Shown: positions 36,313-44,884, counted from the stretch's first letter. The stretch is 64,000 bases of DNA from Kutzneria kofuensis (GCF_014203355.1 NZ_JACHIR010000001.1:3970038-4034037); one strand, 5' to 3'. Numbers and translations: made by a program. The notes: generated by a model not told the origin, from the sequence alone.

Positions 36313-37101
36313 ATGAGCCAGGCCACGTACCGGCCGCCGGCGCCCACCGCGGCGGAGCGGGCAAGGACGATCGCCGCGCGTGGTGGCCGGGCGGCCGTGC
36401 TGCCCGGCGCCGACGAGGCCTCGGCCTCGGCGTCCCGCACGGTGCCGATGCTGCACCACGTGCACCCCGACGGGGTCGCCACGCTCCTGTTCCGCGACAA
36501 CGACCCACTGGTCGCGCTGGCTGCGCAGGCCCCGCGCGGCGAGCTGACCGGCATGCTCGAACTCGCCGACACCGCGCCGGTGCCGTTGCGGGAGCCGGTC
36601 CGCGGGCTGCTCTGGATCACCGGCTGGCTGCGTGCGCTGGACGGCGAGCAGGCCAGGGCGGCGGTGCTGGAGGTGGCCGAGAGCAAGCCGGACCCGCGGC
36701 TGCTCGACGCCGGCCACGGCGCCACCGTGCTGCGGCTGACGCCGGCCTCGATGGTCGTCGCCGACGCCGAGGGCACCAGCTCGGTCCGGCCGAGCGAGTT
36801 CGGCGACGCCGAGCCGGACCCGTTCCACCAGCAAGAGGACCAGTGGCTGCGGCACCTGGAGCTGTCCCACCGGGACGTGGTCGAGCTGCTCAGCCGGCAC
36901 CTGCCGGAGCACCTGCGCGGCGGCCACGTCCGGCCGCTCGGGCTGGACCGGTTGGGGCTGCGCCTGCGGGTGGAGGCCGTCGAGGGTGATCACGACGTGC
37001 GGATCGCGTTCGCGCATCCGGTGCACACGGCCAAGGAGTTGTCCGGCGAGCTGCGCCGGCTCATGGGCTGCCCGTTCTTGACGCAGGCCCAGCGGGGGTA
37101 A
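36313..37101 (+). CDS. DUF2470 (HugZ-like) protein
   Basis: 262 residues from ATG at 36313 with GGAGGTGA just upstream. The C-terminal part (from about residue 175) is the DUF2470 domain: LSRHLPEHLRGGHVRPLGL, RLRVEAVEGDHDVRIAFAHP and a terminal RRLMGCPF. The N-terminal part has the split-barrel pattern of FMN-binding-like/HugZ proteins. These proteins bind or process haem or iron-siderophore substrates. The iron box in front of it supports a role in iron supply. No cofactor ligand can be assigned here. Confidence 0.82.
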   Translation: MSQATYRPPAPTAAERARTIAARGGRAAVLPGADEASASASRTVPMLHHVHPDGVATLLFRDNDPLVALAAQAPRGELTGMLELADTAPVPLREPVRGLLWITGWLRALDGEQARAAVLEVAESKPDPRLLDAGHGATVLRLTPASMVVADAEGTSSVRPSEFGDAEPDPFHQQEDQWLRHLELSHRDVVELLSRHLPEHLRGGHVRPLGLDRLGLRLRVEAVEGDHDVRIAFAHPVHTAKELSGELRRLMGCPFLTQAQRG

Positions 37102-37119
37102 CGGGTAGCGTCCGCCGGC

Positions 37120-37923
37120 ATGGCGAGCACTTTGCGCAGCTGGCTGGCGCCGGCCCGGGTGACGGACGCGATCACCGATCCGGTGCAGCGGCGCGGCTAC
37201 ACCTGGGAGCTGCTGATCGTCTTCAGCGCGACGCTGGGGCTTTCCGGGCTGCGCAGCCTGATCTCGCTGCTGAACGCGCTGCTGCAGCCGAAGCCGCTGA
37301 ACCAGCAGAGCGTCGCGCTGAACGTGCAGCAGGCCACGGTCAGCCTGCTCGACCTGCTCGCGCAGCTGGCCGGCGTGCTGCAACTGCTGGCCTGGGGCGC
37401 GCTGGGCGCCTACCTGCTGTGGCGGGCGGGGATCGGGCCGCGGCTGGTCGGGCTGGACCGCACGCGGCCGGGCCGGGACCTGCTGGCCGGCTGCGGGCTG
37501 GCCGCCCTGATCGGCATTCCCGGGCTGGGCTTCTACTTCCTGACCAGGGCGATCGGCATCAACCTGAACGTGGTGCCGTCGGCGCTCGGGGACACGTGGT
37601 GGCGGGTGCCGGTGCTGATCCTGTCCGCGTTCGGCAACGCGTGGGCCGAGGAGTCGCTCGTCGTCGGTTACCTGATCACGCGGCTGCGCAAGTTCGGCTG
37701 GGCCGAGAACTCGTCGCTGGTCGCCGCGGCCGTGCTGCGCGGCTCGTACCACCTCTACCAGGGCTTCGGCGGCTTCCTCGGCAACGTCGTGCTCGGACTG
37801 GTGTTCGGCCGGGTCTGGCAGCGCTACAACCGGCTGTGGGCGCTGGTCGTGGCCCACACCATCCTCGACATCGTGTCCTTCGTCGGGTACGCGCTGCTGC
37901 ACAGCGTGATCCCCGGATTGTGA
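37120..37923 (+). CDS. CPBP-family intramembrane protease
   Basis: 267 residues from ATG at 37120, 18 bp after the DUF2470 gene. Six to seven hydrophobic segments are visible. The CPBP (ABI) motifs are present: NAWAEESLVVGYL near residue 183 (Glu-Glu pair), SYHLYQGFGG near residue 210 (His), and VVAHTILDIVSF near residue 250 (second His). The first motif reads EESxxxG rather than the usual EExxxR. Members are prenyl-protease-like membrane endopeptidases, often in self-immunity or cell-envelope roles. Substrate unknown. Confidence 0.82.
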   Translation: MASTLRSWLAPARVTDAITDPVQRRGYTWELLIVFSATLGLSGLRSLISLLNALLQPKPLNQQSVALNVQQATVSLLDLLAQLAGVLQLLAWGALGAYLLWRAGIGPRLVGLDRTRPGRDLLAGCGLAALIGIPGLGFYFLTRAIGINLNVVPSALGDTWWRVPVLILSAFGNAWAEESLVVGYLITRLRKFGWAENSSLVAAAVLRGSYHLYQGFGGFLGNVVLGLVFGRVWQRYNRLWALVVAHTILDIVSFVGYALLHSVIPGL

Positions 37924-38057
37924 CAACAACGTATCGATGGTCGGATGGCGCGTTTGTTTAACGGATCGCTGCTACAACGGGCGTTCCGTTTCTGAAATCG
38001 CCGTCACACCCGGTTGAGGGGCGACAAATCCACTGTCGCGTGGTTACCCTCGGGGCC

Positions 38058-39290
38058 GTGACCTCAGACATCAGTTCTGCCATGGACTTGTCGCCGGCGC
38101 CGAGGGTCGACAGCGAGGTCGGCCCGCTGCGCACCGTGCTGCTGCACCGCCCCGGCCGGGAACTGAAGCGGCTGACCCCGCGCAACAACGACCAGCTGCT
38201 GTTCGACGGCATCCCCTGGGTCGGCCGCGCCCAGGAGGAGCACGACGCGTTCGCCGAGACGCTGCGGTCGCGCGGCGTCGAGGTGCTGCTGCTGGCCGAC
38301 CTGCTGCGGACCTCGCTGGAGGACCAGCGGGCCCGGGCCGCCGGCATCTACGCCGCCGTCGACGAGCGGCAGCTCGGCATCGACCTGGCCGACGCGCTGC
38401 GGTCACACCTGTCGACGCTGGTCCCGTCCGAGCTGGCCACCGTGCTGATGGCCGGCATGACGTTCGAGGAGCTGCCGGCGGCCGAAGGCGCGTCGCTGGT
38501 GCGGCACATGCACCAGCCCCACGACTTCGCCATCGCCCCGCTGCCCAACCTGCTGTTCACCCGCGACTCCTCGGCATGGGTCGCGGACCGGGTCGCCGTG
38601 TCGTCGCTCGTGATGCCGGCCCGCCGCCGCGAGTCGTCGATCACCGACCTCATCTACGCGTACCACCCGCGCTTCGCCAAGACCTCCCGTGCGTACGGCG
38701 CGCACTCGGCGCCCTTGGAGGGCGGTGACGTGCTGCTGCTGTCGCAGGGCGTGCTGGCCATCGGTGTCGGCGAGCGCACAACGCCCGCCGGCGCCGAGTC
38801 GTTCGCCCGCTCGGTGTTCCTGGACGGCCTCGCGCACACCGTGCTGGCCGTGCCGATCGCGCAGGAGCGCGCCACCATGCACCTGGACACCGTGTGCACC
38901 ATGGTCGACCGGGACGCCGTGGTGATGTACCCGGCGATCCGCGACTCGCTGTCCGCCTTCACGCTGCGACCCGACGGCGCCGGCGGCGTCAGCGTCGACG
39001 GCCCGTCGCCGTTCCTGACCGCGGCCGCCACCGCGATGGGCATCGACCGGCTGCGCGTCATCGACACCGGGTTGGACTCAGTGACCGCCGAGCGCGAGCA
39101 GTGGGACGACGGCAACAACACGCTCGCCGTCGCGCCGGGCGTTGTCGTCGCATATGAGCGGAATGTGGAAACCAATGCACGGCTTGAGGACGCCGGCATC
39201 GAGGTGCTCCGGATCAGCGGCTCCGAGCTGGGCTCGGGTCGCGGCGGCCCGCGCTGCATGTCCTGCCCCGTGCTGCGGGATGCGCTGTAA
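38058..39290 (+). CDS. arcA: Arginine deiminase
   Basis: 410 residues from GTG at 38058. The guanidino-modifying fold is clear: [19 protein letters not shown] at the start, [12 protein letters not shown] near residue 165, [32 protein letters not shown] with the active-site His, and GGPRCMSCP near the C-terminus carrying the catalytic Cys. It converts arginine to citrulline and ammonia. No arcB, arcC or arcD is beside it, so it is a solitary deiminase rather than a full energy-yielding ADI operon here. The 134-bp upstream gap is AT-richer than average and has no confident promoter. Confidence 0.94.
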   Translation: MTSDISSAMDLSPAPRVDSEVGPLRTVLLHRPGRELKRLTPRNNDQLLFDGIPWVGRAQEEHDAFAETLRSRGVEVLLLADLLRTSLEDQRARAAGIYAAVDERQLGIDLADALRSHLSTLVPSELATVLMAGMTFEELPAAEGASLVRHMHQPHDFAIAPLPNLLFTRDSSAWVADRVAVSSLVMPARRRESSITDLIYAYHPRFAKTSRAYGAHSAPLEGGDVLLLSQGVLAIGVGERTTPAGAESFARSVFLDGLAHTVLAVPIAQERATMHLDTVCTMVDRDAVVMYPAIRDSLSAFTLRPDGAGGVSVDGPSPFLTAAATAMGIDRLRVIDTGLDSVTAEREQWDDGNNTLAVAPGVVVAYERNVETNARLEDAGIEVLRISGSELGSGRGGPRCMSCPVLRDAL

Positions 39291-39296
39291 GAAAAA

Positions 39297-39361
39297 TACT
39301 CCGCAAATGGAGTAACTCCAGGGCCAGAATGGAAAAGCAAGCCATTCCATGCCCTGGGAGT
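39297..39361 (+). repeat. Two nested hairpins between arcA and the aldo/keto reductase
   Basis: First, TACTCC at 39297-39302 pairs with GGAGTA at 39309-39314. Second, CTCCAGGGC at 39317-39325 pairs with GCCCTGGGAG at 39351-39360 with one bulged G, and inside it GAATGG (39328-39333) pairs with CCATTC (39343-39348). The outer stem overlaps an in-frame ATG at 39349. The element may end the arcA transcript or regulate the reductase start; I cannot tell which. Confidence 0.5.
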
Positions 39362-39366
39362 CCATT

Positions 39367-40401
39367 GTGGAGTATCGAAAGCTCGGCGGTAGCGGCTGCG
39401 CGGTGTCCGCGCTCGCGCTCGGCACCATGACCTTCGGCGCCGCCACCGACGAGGCGGGGGCGTACGCCCAGCTGGACGAGTTCGCGGCGGCGGGCGGCAC
39501 CCTGCTCGACACCGCGGACGTGTACGTCGGCGGCCTGTCCGAGACGATCGTCGGCAAGTGGCTGGCGTCGCGGCCGAACGAGGTCACCGACTCGATCGTG
39601 ATCGCGACCAAGGGCCGGTTCCCGACCGCCGAGGGCGACCCCAACGCGGTCGGGCTGTCCCGCCGGCACCTGGACATCGCCCTGAACGCGTCGCTGCGGC
39701 GGCTCGGCGTCGACGCGATCGACCTGTACCAGGTGCACGCCTGGGACCCGATCACGCCGCTGGTCGAGACGCTGGAGTTCCTCGACAACGCCGTGCGGGC
39801 CGGAAAGATCCGCTACTACGGCCTGTCCAACTTCACCGGCTGGCAGGTGCAGAAGGCCGTCGACCTGGCCGAGGCGCGGGGCTTCGTCAAGCCCGTCACC
39901 CTGCAGCCGCAGTACAGCCTGCTGTGCCGGGAGATCGAGTGGGAGATCGTGCCGGCGTGCGCGTCCACCGACCTCGGGCTGCTGCCGTGGTCGCCGCTGG
40001 CCGGCGGCCTGCTCACCGGCAAGTACCAGCGCGGCGCGGAGGCGCCGGCCGACACCCGCCTGGCCGACGCCCGTATCGGCAGCTTCTTCGCGCCGCGGAC
40101 CGCCGAACAGCGGACGTGGGACGTGATCGAGACCGTGCAGGCCATCGCCGCCGAGCGTGAGGTCACCGCCGCCCAGGTCGCGTTGGCGTGGGTCAAGGGC
40201 CGGCCGCAGGTCAGCTCCGTGATCATCGGCGCCCGCACGCACGAGCAGTTCACCGACAACCTGGCCGCGGCCGACCTCGTCCTCACCGAGAAGGAGATGG
40301 ACCGGCTCAACGCCGCGAGCGAGGTGCCGATCGACTACCCGTACGGCGGCATGGCGCTCGGCCAGCGCAACCGGGTCATCGCCGGCGGCTGGGGCCGCTG
40401 A
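39367..40401 (+). CDS. Aldo/keto reductase
   Basis: 344 residues from GTG at 39367, chosen because VEYRKLGGSG aligns with the usual AKR start; an ATG at 39349 would add six residues and lies in a hairpin. The TIM barrel shows the catalytic tetrad in order: LLDTADVYVGGLSE (Asp, Tyr), IVIATKGRF (Lys) and DLYQVHAWDP (His), with NADPH loop GLSNFTGWQ and C-terminal IGARTHEQFTDNL. This is the Kv-beta/YajO-like AKR class using NADPH on aldehydes or ketones. Substrate unknown. Confidence 0.92.
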   Translation: MEYRKLGGSGCAVSALALGTMTFGAATDEAGAYAQLDEFAAAGGTLLDTADVYVGGLSETIVGKWLASRPNEVTDSIVIATKGRFPTAEGDPNAVGLSRRHLDIALNASLRRLGVDAIDLYQVHAWDPITPLVETLEFLDNAVRAGKIRYYGLSNFTGWQVQKAVDLAEARGFVKPVTLQPQYSLLCREIEWEIVPACASTDLGLLPWSPLAGGLLTGKYQRGAEAPADTRLADARIGSFFAPRTAEQRTWDVIETVQAIAAEREVTAAQVALAWVKGRPQVSSVIIGARTHEQFTDNLAAADLVLTEKEMDRLNAASEVPIDYPYGGMALGQRNRVIAGGWGR

Positions 40402-40404
40402 TTC

Positions 40405-40448
40405 TTGTTGCCCCGGCTCGTCTTTCAGCGGGCGAGCCGGGGCAGCAA
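40405..40448. terminator. Bidirectional terminator hairpin between convergent genes
   Basis: A 16-bp stem (10 perfect GC pairs CCCCGGCTCG / CGAGCCGGGG at 40411-40420 and 40433-40442, extended by TTGTTG / CAGCAA with one G-U) around a 12-base loop. It begins 4 bases after the aldo/keto reductase stop and spans the 3' end of the convergent ABC permease gene. It can serve both directions. Confidence 0.78.
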
Positions 40449-41228
40449 CGCCGACGCCACCGCGATCCCCAGCACCGCCGTTCCCACCAGCACCGCGAAG
40501 TCCGCCGGCAGCTCCGCCGGCGTGCCGAGCAGCAGTCCCCGCAGGGCATCCACCTCGTAGCTCAGCGGGTTGACGTGGTTGAGCACCTGGAGCCAGCCCG
40601 GCATCAGGTCCACCGGGTACAGCGCGTTCGAGGCGAAGAACAGCGGCATCGTGATCGCCTGGCCGATGCCCATCAGCCGCTCGCGGCTCATCACGATGCC
40701 CGCGATCGTGATCGACAGGCAGCAGAAGAAGGCCGAGCCGAGCACCACCGCCGCCAGAACCCCCAGCAGCTTCAGGGGATTCGCCGTCAGCGTCACCCCC
40801 AGGATCGCCGACAGCACCAGCACCACCACCGCCTGCGCGATCGCCCTGATGCCCGCCGCGAACGCCTTGCCCGCGATCAGCGCCGCCCTCGGCGTCGGCG
40901 TCACCATCAGCTTCGACAGCACCCCCGCGTCGCGCTCCCAGATGATCTGGATGCCGTAGAAGATCGACACGAACAACGCCGACTGCGCCAGGATCCCCGG
41001 CGCCAGGTAGTCCAGATACGGCAGGTTCCCCGTCGGGATCACCCGCAGCCGTGTGAACGTCTCCCCGAAGATCAGCAGCCACAGCGCCGGCTGGATCGCC
41101 CTGGTGATCAGCTCCGTCCGGTCGTGGCGGAGCTTCTGCAGCTCCACCAGGCACATCGTGCCGATGCGGCGGAGCAGCAACACCGGCACCGCCGGCCCCG
41201 CGCCCGATGCCACGATTGGCGCCGACAT
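40425..41228 (-). CDS. ABC-2 type permease (DrrB-like)
   Basis: 267 residues from ATG at 41228, five bases after GGGAGA. Six hydrophobic helices match the ABC-2/DrrB layout, with IRTELITRAIQPALWLLIFGE-type opening helix after a basic LQKLRHDRTEL segment and the usual SYEVDALRGLL near residue 225. With the ATP-binding protein encoded 28 bp upstream it should form a two-component exporter. DrrAB-type systems pump out lipophilic drugs such as daunorubicin; this one's cargo is unknown. Confidence 0.88.
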   Translation of the reverse strand: MSAPIVASGAGPAVPVLLLRRIGTMCLVELQKLRHDRTELITRAIQPALWLLIFGETFTRLRVIPTGNLPYLDYLAPGILAQSALFVSIFYGIQIIWERDAGVLSKLMVTPTPRAALIAGKAFAAGIRAIAQAVVVLVLSAILGVTLTANPLKLLGVLAAVVLGSAFFCCLSITIAGIVMSRERLMGIGQAITMPLFFASNALYPVDLMPGWLQVLNHVNPLSYEVDALRGLLLGTPAELPADFAVLVGTAVLGIAVASALLPRLAR

Positions 41229-41256
41229 CACGATCTCCCTTCGCCGAGCCACTCCC

Positions 41257-42063
41257 CTAACCGAGCCGCCGGGCCGTGCGACGGGTCGCGCGGATCTCCC
41301 TCATTCCCTTGGCCGCGTCGCCGTCCAGGTCACCGCCGGTGCTGGCGCGGAACACGTCGTCCAGCGTCGCGTCCGGGCCCAAGGCCGCCCGCAGCTCGGC
41401 CGGCGTGCCCATGTCCGTGAGCTTTCCCTTGTGCATCAGGGCGATCCGGTCGCAGAACTCGTCCGCTTCGGCCATGTAGTGCGTGGTCACCAGCACGGTC
41501 ATGCCGGTCTCGGCCCGCACCTGCTGGATCCGTTCCCAGACGCCGGCGCGGGCGATGGGGTCCAGGCCGATGGTCGGCTCGTCCAGCACCAGCAACCGAG
41601 GGGCGCTGACCAGCGCCTGCGCCAGTTCCAGCCGGCGGATCATGCCGCCCGAGTAGGTTCCCGCCTGCCGGTCAGCCACGTCCAGCAGCCCGACCGAGTC
41701 CAGCGCACCATCCACTTTGGACTGGCGTTCCCGCCTCGGTACGTCGAACAGCCGCGCGAACAGCGCCACGTTCTCCCGGCCGGTCAGCGTCGAGTCCGCC
41801 GAGAGTTGTTGCGGCACATAGCCGATCAGCCGGCGCACCGCCATCGTGCCACGGGCCACGTCCCGGCCGAACACCGTGATCCGCCCGGGCGGCGAAGGCA
41901 GCAGTGTGGTGATCATCCGGATCGTCGTCGTCTTGCCGGCGCCGTTCGGCCCCAGCAGGCCGAACACCTCGCCCGCGCGGACGTCCAGGTCCACACCGTC
42001 CACCGCCACCGTGTCCCCGAAGGCGTGCCGGACGTCCGTGCAGCTGACTGCCAACTCCGTCAT
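41257..42063 (-). CDS. ABC transporter ATP-binding protein (DrrA-like)
   Basis: 268 residues from ATG at 42063, coupled to the MarR gene stop (ATGA). Walker A is LLGPNGAGKTTTIRMI near residue 42, the signature is YSGGMIRRLELAQAL near residue 135, and Walker B is LLVLDEPTIGLDP. The C-terminal DrrA-type extension is about 45 residues after the H-loop (TTHYMAEADEF). It powers the ABC-2 permease encoded next. Control by the MarR protein upstream is likely, with the efflux substrate as its ligand. Confidence 0.92.
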   Translation of the reverse strand: MTELAVSCTDVRHAFGDTVAVDGVDLDVRAGEVFGLLGPNGAGKTTTIRMITTLLPSPPGRITVFGRDVARGTMAVRRLIGYVPQQLSADSTLTGRENVALFARLFDVPRRERQSKVDGALDSVGLLDVADRQAGTYSGGMIRRLELAQALVSAPRLLVLDEPTIGLDPIARAGVWERIQQVRAETGMTVLVTTHYMAEADEFCDRIALMHKGKLTDMGTPAELRAALGPDATLDDVFRASTGGDLDGDAAKGMREIRATRRTARRLG

Positions 42064-42503
42064 GCACCCGCCCCTTCCCCGCCCAGCTCCGCCAGCAGCT
42101 TTCCCAGCGCCGGCAGGGCTTTCTCGATCGCCGCCACGTCCTCCGCCGACAGCCCCTTCAGCGCCCCTTCCACCAACTTCGCGCGTTCCTCGCGCCACGC
42201 CTCCTGCCGCTTCACCGCCGCCGGCGTCAGATGCAACCTCGCCGCCCGTCGATCGTTCGGATCCGTCTCCCGGCGCAGCAGTTCCTTGTCGACCAGCTGA
42301 TTCACCAACGTGCTCACCGTGTTGCCGGCCAGGTGCAGCTCCTTGGCCGCCGCCGCCACCCCGATGCCCGGGTTCCGCCGCACCACCCGGAGCAACTCCG
42401 TATGCGCCCCGCGCAGCCTCGGCCCCGGCTGCGCCGCCTGCAGCCTCCGGCGCACCACCCGCCGCAGCCCCACCACCGTGGCCATCAGCTCGTCAGCGAT
42501 CAC
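42060..42503 (-). CDS. MarR-family transcriptional regulator
   Basis: 147 residues from GTG at 42503, 12 bases after a GGAGA (a TTG at 42533 could give a longer protein). The winged helix is at about residues 45-95: LLRVVRRNPGIGVAAAAKEL, LAGNTVSTLVNQLVDKELL, and the wing DPNDRRAARLHLTP. MarR proteins repress efflux genes and release DNA on drug binding. It is the first gene of a coupled operon with the two ABC genes, so it probably regulates itself and them. The 126-bp divergent gap has a short TCTC...GAGA repeat at 42514-42526. Confidence 0.88.
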   Translation of the reverse strand: MIADELMATVVGLRRVVRRRLQAAQPGPRLRGAHTELLRVVRRNPGIGVAAAAKELHLAGNTVSTLVNQLVDKELLRRETDPNDRRAARLHLTPAAVKRQEAWREERAKLVEGALKGLSAEDVAAIEKALPALGKLLAELGGEGAGA

Positions 42504-42629
42504 CTTTCGAATGTATCTCCTATTGAGAGCCAATCTGAGTAAGAGTTACCTGAGACTTGAACACTTTCACTCGAACGTGTTGGCGATTCCCGGCCGCTAC
42601 GCTCGTCAGTTGAGCAACAAGGGGATCAG

Positions 42630-43205
42630 GTGGAGATCTACGCCCACATCGACGAAGGCGGCGGGCCATTGCCCAACGGCCGCGTGTACGGCATGGCCGC
42701 TGCCCTGTCGACCAGTTCCGACGAGGCGACACTGCGGGCGGGTCTGCGGGCGACACTGTTGCCCAACCAGGACCACCTCCATCACCGGGAGGAGGGGGTG
42801 AAGCGCCGGATCGAGGTCGCCAACGCCATCGCCGACCTGTCGTTCAGCGGCGCGGTCGTCGTGACCAAGACGACTACCAACACCCAGCAGGAAGCCGCCC
42901 GCGCCCGCCTCCTCACCTGGCTGCTGCCCCATCTTCAACACGTCGAACACGTCGACCAGATCGTCTTCGAGTCGCGGCACACTGGCGACAGGCATGATCG
43001 CCGCACCAGCGGATGGCTGCGCCAGTCGCATCTCATCACGGCCGAGATGCGCATCGACCACGAACGCAAGCGCGCCGACGAACGACTGTGGTTGGCAGAC
43101 TTCCTGGTGGGCAGCTACCTGGCCGCCCAACTTCACGACGATCCCGAACCCTGGCACATCATCACTTCGGCGCATGTCATCGACGTGATCACGGACCCCA
43201 GATAG
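42630..43205 (+). CDS. Unknown protein with DUF3800-like pattern
   Basis: 191 residues from GTG at 42630 (GGGG ribosome-like site at 42619-42622). I see IYAHIDEGGGPLPNGRVYGM at the N-terminus, an acidic strand DQIVFESRH in the middle, and ADERLWLADFLVGSYLA near the C-terminus. The early D-E and the late LADF...AG pattern recall DUF3800 (RNase H-fold) proteins, but I cannot confirm it. Codon use and GC are a little lower than neighbours (many CAC/CAT, ACA, GAA). Its stop sits in the first copy of a repeat. It may be an acquired gene. Confidence 0.6.
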   Translation: MEIYAHIDEGGGPLPNGRVYGMAAALSTSSDEATLRAGLRATLLPNQDHLHHREEGVKRRIEVANAIADLSFSGAVVVTKTTTNTQQEAARARLLTWLLPHLQHVEHVDQIVFESRHTGDRHDRRTSGWLRQSHLITAEMRIDHERKRADERLWLADFLVGSYLAAQLHDDPEPWHIITSAHVIDVITDPR

Positions 43206-43255
43206 CGCGAAACCCGGGCTCCTGCTATCCCGCAGGGGGTCCCGGGTTCACTTCC
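43204..43255 (+). repeat. REP-like palindromic repeat, copy 1
   Basis: A 52-bp unit starting AGCGCGAAACCCGGGCTCC and ending GGGTTCACTTCC. It folds into a hairpin: AACCCGGG pairs with CCCGGGTT and CTGC with GCAG. It begins at the stop codon of the preceding gene. A diverged copy lies 90 bp downstream. Not a tRNA: no anticodon arm or CCA-type acceptor can be drawn. Confidence 0.65.
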
Positions 43256-43345
43256 GTACGTGTCCGCAGACCGCCGGCTCACTTTCAGGTTACCAGGCAT
43301 CGAGTGCCGCGTGCAGCGTCACGATCGAGTGATCAAGGCGCGAAC

Positions 43346-43395
43346 AGCGCGAAGCTGGGCTCCTGCTATCCGGCAGGGGTTCCGTGCTCACTTCC
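43346..43395 (+). repeat. REP-like palindromic repeat, copy 2
   Basis: A 50-bp unit related to the copy at 43204: it shares AGCGCGAA, GGGCTCCTGCTATCC and GCTCACTTCC (about 80% identity), with compensating changes that keep part of the stem (AGCtgGG / CCGTGCT). Both copies lie in the same 316-bp gap before the next gene (43522). The remainder of that gap holds nothing I recognise except a purine-rich leader before 43522. Confidence 0.6.
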
Positions 43396-43521
43396 AGGCG
43401 CGCCCTAGGGCCACTGGCTCCTTGATCGGCCTTAGCGGCTGGGCCGCCCCGCGGTGAACCCTCGTGGGGGCGAAGGGGTAAACATGGCGGCACGGCAGCC
43501 GAGAGAACGAGGAGCCATCGG

Positions 43522-44064
43522 GTGAGCGGTTTCATCCACTGGTACGAGAACGGCTGGTCGGCCGCTCGGGCCGACCGGACCGTGGCCAGGATCGAATCAC
43601 TGGGGCTGACGCTGTCCGACCCGCAGACGCAGCGGGCGGGCCTGCTGGAGCGGCTGGCGCTGACGGACTGCGCCGCGGTGGACGTGGAGTACTGGCTGGA
43701 CGAGGAGACGGCCCTGTACTGCCGGTTCCGCCGGGTGAGCGCGGACGTGGTGGCGCAGGAGTTCGACCTGGACGGGCTGTCCACGGTGGAGCAGCACCAG
43801 CTGGTGGCCGGCATCGTCGAGCTGTTCAACGAGGACGCGGCGAACACGGTCGGCTTCGTGGTGGACCGGTCGGGCGGTTCGCAGGACGTGGAGTGGGACG
43901 ACGTGGTGCTCGGCCACCCGAGGATCGTGACGGTGCGGCCGGACGTGCTGGCGCTGCCGGCCGAGCTGGTGGACCGGCTCCACCCGGAGCTGAACCGGCT
44001 GACGGGCCGGCCGCTGGGCGCGCTGACGTTGTTCGACCGGGTGAGCGCGGCGGCGTCGGCCTGA
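43522..44064 (+). CDS. Conserved-looking protein of unknown function
   Basis: 180 residues from GTG at 43522. The protein is acidic and soluble, with AGLLERLALTDCAAVDVEYWL and a long ADVVAQEFDLDGLSTVEQHQLV helix-strand arrangement, and an acidic SGGSQDVEWDDVVLG loop in the middle. No named family, signal or membrane helix recognised. It is followed directly by a DnaA-box-rich interval. It stands alone between repeats and ferritin. It could be real since codon bias is normal and it has a plausible length. Confidence 0.6.
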   Translation: MSGFIHWYENGWSAARADRTVARIESLGLTLSDPQTQRAGLLERLALTDCAAVDVEYWLDEETALYCRFRRVSADVVAQEFDLDGLSTVEQHQLVAGIVELFNEDAANTVGFVVDRSGGSQDVEWDDVVLGHPRIVTVRPDVLALPAELVDRLHPELNRLTGRPLGALTLFDRVSAAASA

Positions 44065-44065
44065 G

Positions 44066-44217
44066 TTGTCCACAGCCGGTGGGCAACCCCCGTGCACAGC
44101 GAACCCCGGCGGATCGGCGCTCAAATGCGCTGCTCACCGGGGTTTTCACAATCTGGACACGATTGCTGTCCACCGGCTGTCACCAGGTTGTCCACAACCA
44201 TCCCCAGGTTGTCCACA
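44066..44217. promoter_or_regulatory. Cluster of DnaA boxes upstream of ferritin
   Basis: Three perfect actinobacterial DnaA boxes TTGTCCACA lie at 44066-44074, 44188-44196 and 44209-44217, all in the same orientation, plus CTGTCCACC at 44166-44174. The last three are spaced 22 and 21 bp, two helical turns. They are in the 227-bp gap before the ferritin gene. Function (DnaA titration, replication regulation or transcription control of ferritin) is not known. Confidence 0.65.
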
Positions 44218-44291
44218 GGTCCTCACCAGGGCGGGGGACAACCGGCTCGCCGACCAATTTGTCGTGGGCCGTTCGGGGTACCGTTCTTGAC

Positions 44292-44834
44292 ATGTCCCCG
44301 AACACCACCACCAAGTTCCACGAGCTGCTCAAGGCGCAGATCCGCAACGAGTTCACGGCTTCGCAGCAGTACGTCGCGATCGCGGTCTGGTTCGACGACC
44401 AGGACCTGCCCCGACTGGCCGGGCACTTCTACCGGCAGTCGCTCGAGGAGCGCAATCACGCGATGATGATCGTGCAGTACCTGCTGGACAACGACGTGCG
44501 GGTGGCCATCCCCGGCGTCGGCGAGGTGCGCAACGACTTCGAGAACGTGCGCGAGCCGGTCGAGCTGGCCCTGCAGCAGGAGCGCACGGTCACCGAGGAG
44601 ATCACCACGCTGGCCCGCGCCGCCCGCGACGAGGGCGACTACATCGGCGAGCAGTTCATGCAGTGGTTCCTCAAGGAGCAGGTCGAGGAAGTCTCCTCCA
44701 TGTCGACCCTGCTGCACACGGTGGACCGCGCCGGCACCAACGTGTTCCACATCGAGGACTTCCTCAGCCGCGAGAACGTCGGCGCCGAGGGCGCCGACCC
44801 GACCGCGCCCCGGGTGGCCGGCGGCGCGATCTGA
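44292..44834 (+). CDS. Ferritin (BfrB-like)
   Basis: 180 residues from ATG at 44292. The four-helix bundle carries ferroxidase-type ligands in LKAQIRNEFTASQQY (Glu), SLEERNHAMMIVQYLL (Glu, His) and ALQQERTVTEEI (Glu). The C-terminal extension is short and Gly/Ala-rich. Length and composition match non-haem ferritins like mycobacterial BfrB. It stores iron as a 24-mer. Upstream are DnaA boxes but no clear iron box. The gene order ferritin - (genes) - glycerophosphodiesterase resembles Rv3841-Rv3842c. Confidence 0.92.
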   Translation: MSPNTTTKFHELLKAQIRNEFTASQQYVAIAVWFDDQDLPRLAGHFYRQSLEERNHAMMIVQYLLDNDVRVAIPGVGEVRNDFENVREPVELALQQERTVTEEITTLARAARDEGDYIGEQFMQWFLKEQVEEVSSMSTLLHTVDRAGTNVFHIEDFLSRENVGAEGADPTAPRVAGGAI

Positions 44835-44848
44835 GCAACGGAGAGCAG

Positions 44849-44884
44849 GCCGGCCCACCCGGACTGCCGGTGGGTGTGCCGGTC
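44849..44884 (+). terminator. Terminator-like hairpin after ferritin
   Basis: GCCGGC / GCCGGT ends and CCCACCCGG / CCGGTGGG form a stem with a four-base loop and one bulge at 44849-44884, 15 bp after the ferritin stop. No U-run follows, which is common in actinomycetes. It separates ferritin from the convergent gene ending at 44942. Confidence 0.5.

Noticed and set aside
38058-39290. Full arginine deiminase (arcABCD) operon
   Set aside because: Only arcA is present; flanking genes are a CPBP protease and an aldo/keto reductase.
43204-43395. Possible tRNA genes at the GGTTC-containing repeats
   Set aside because: No cloverleaf, anticodon arm or acceptor pairing can be drawn; the two copies are palindromic instead.
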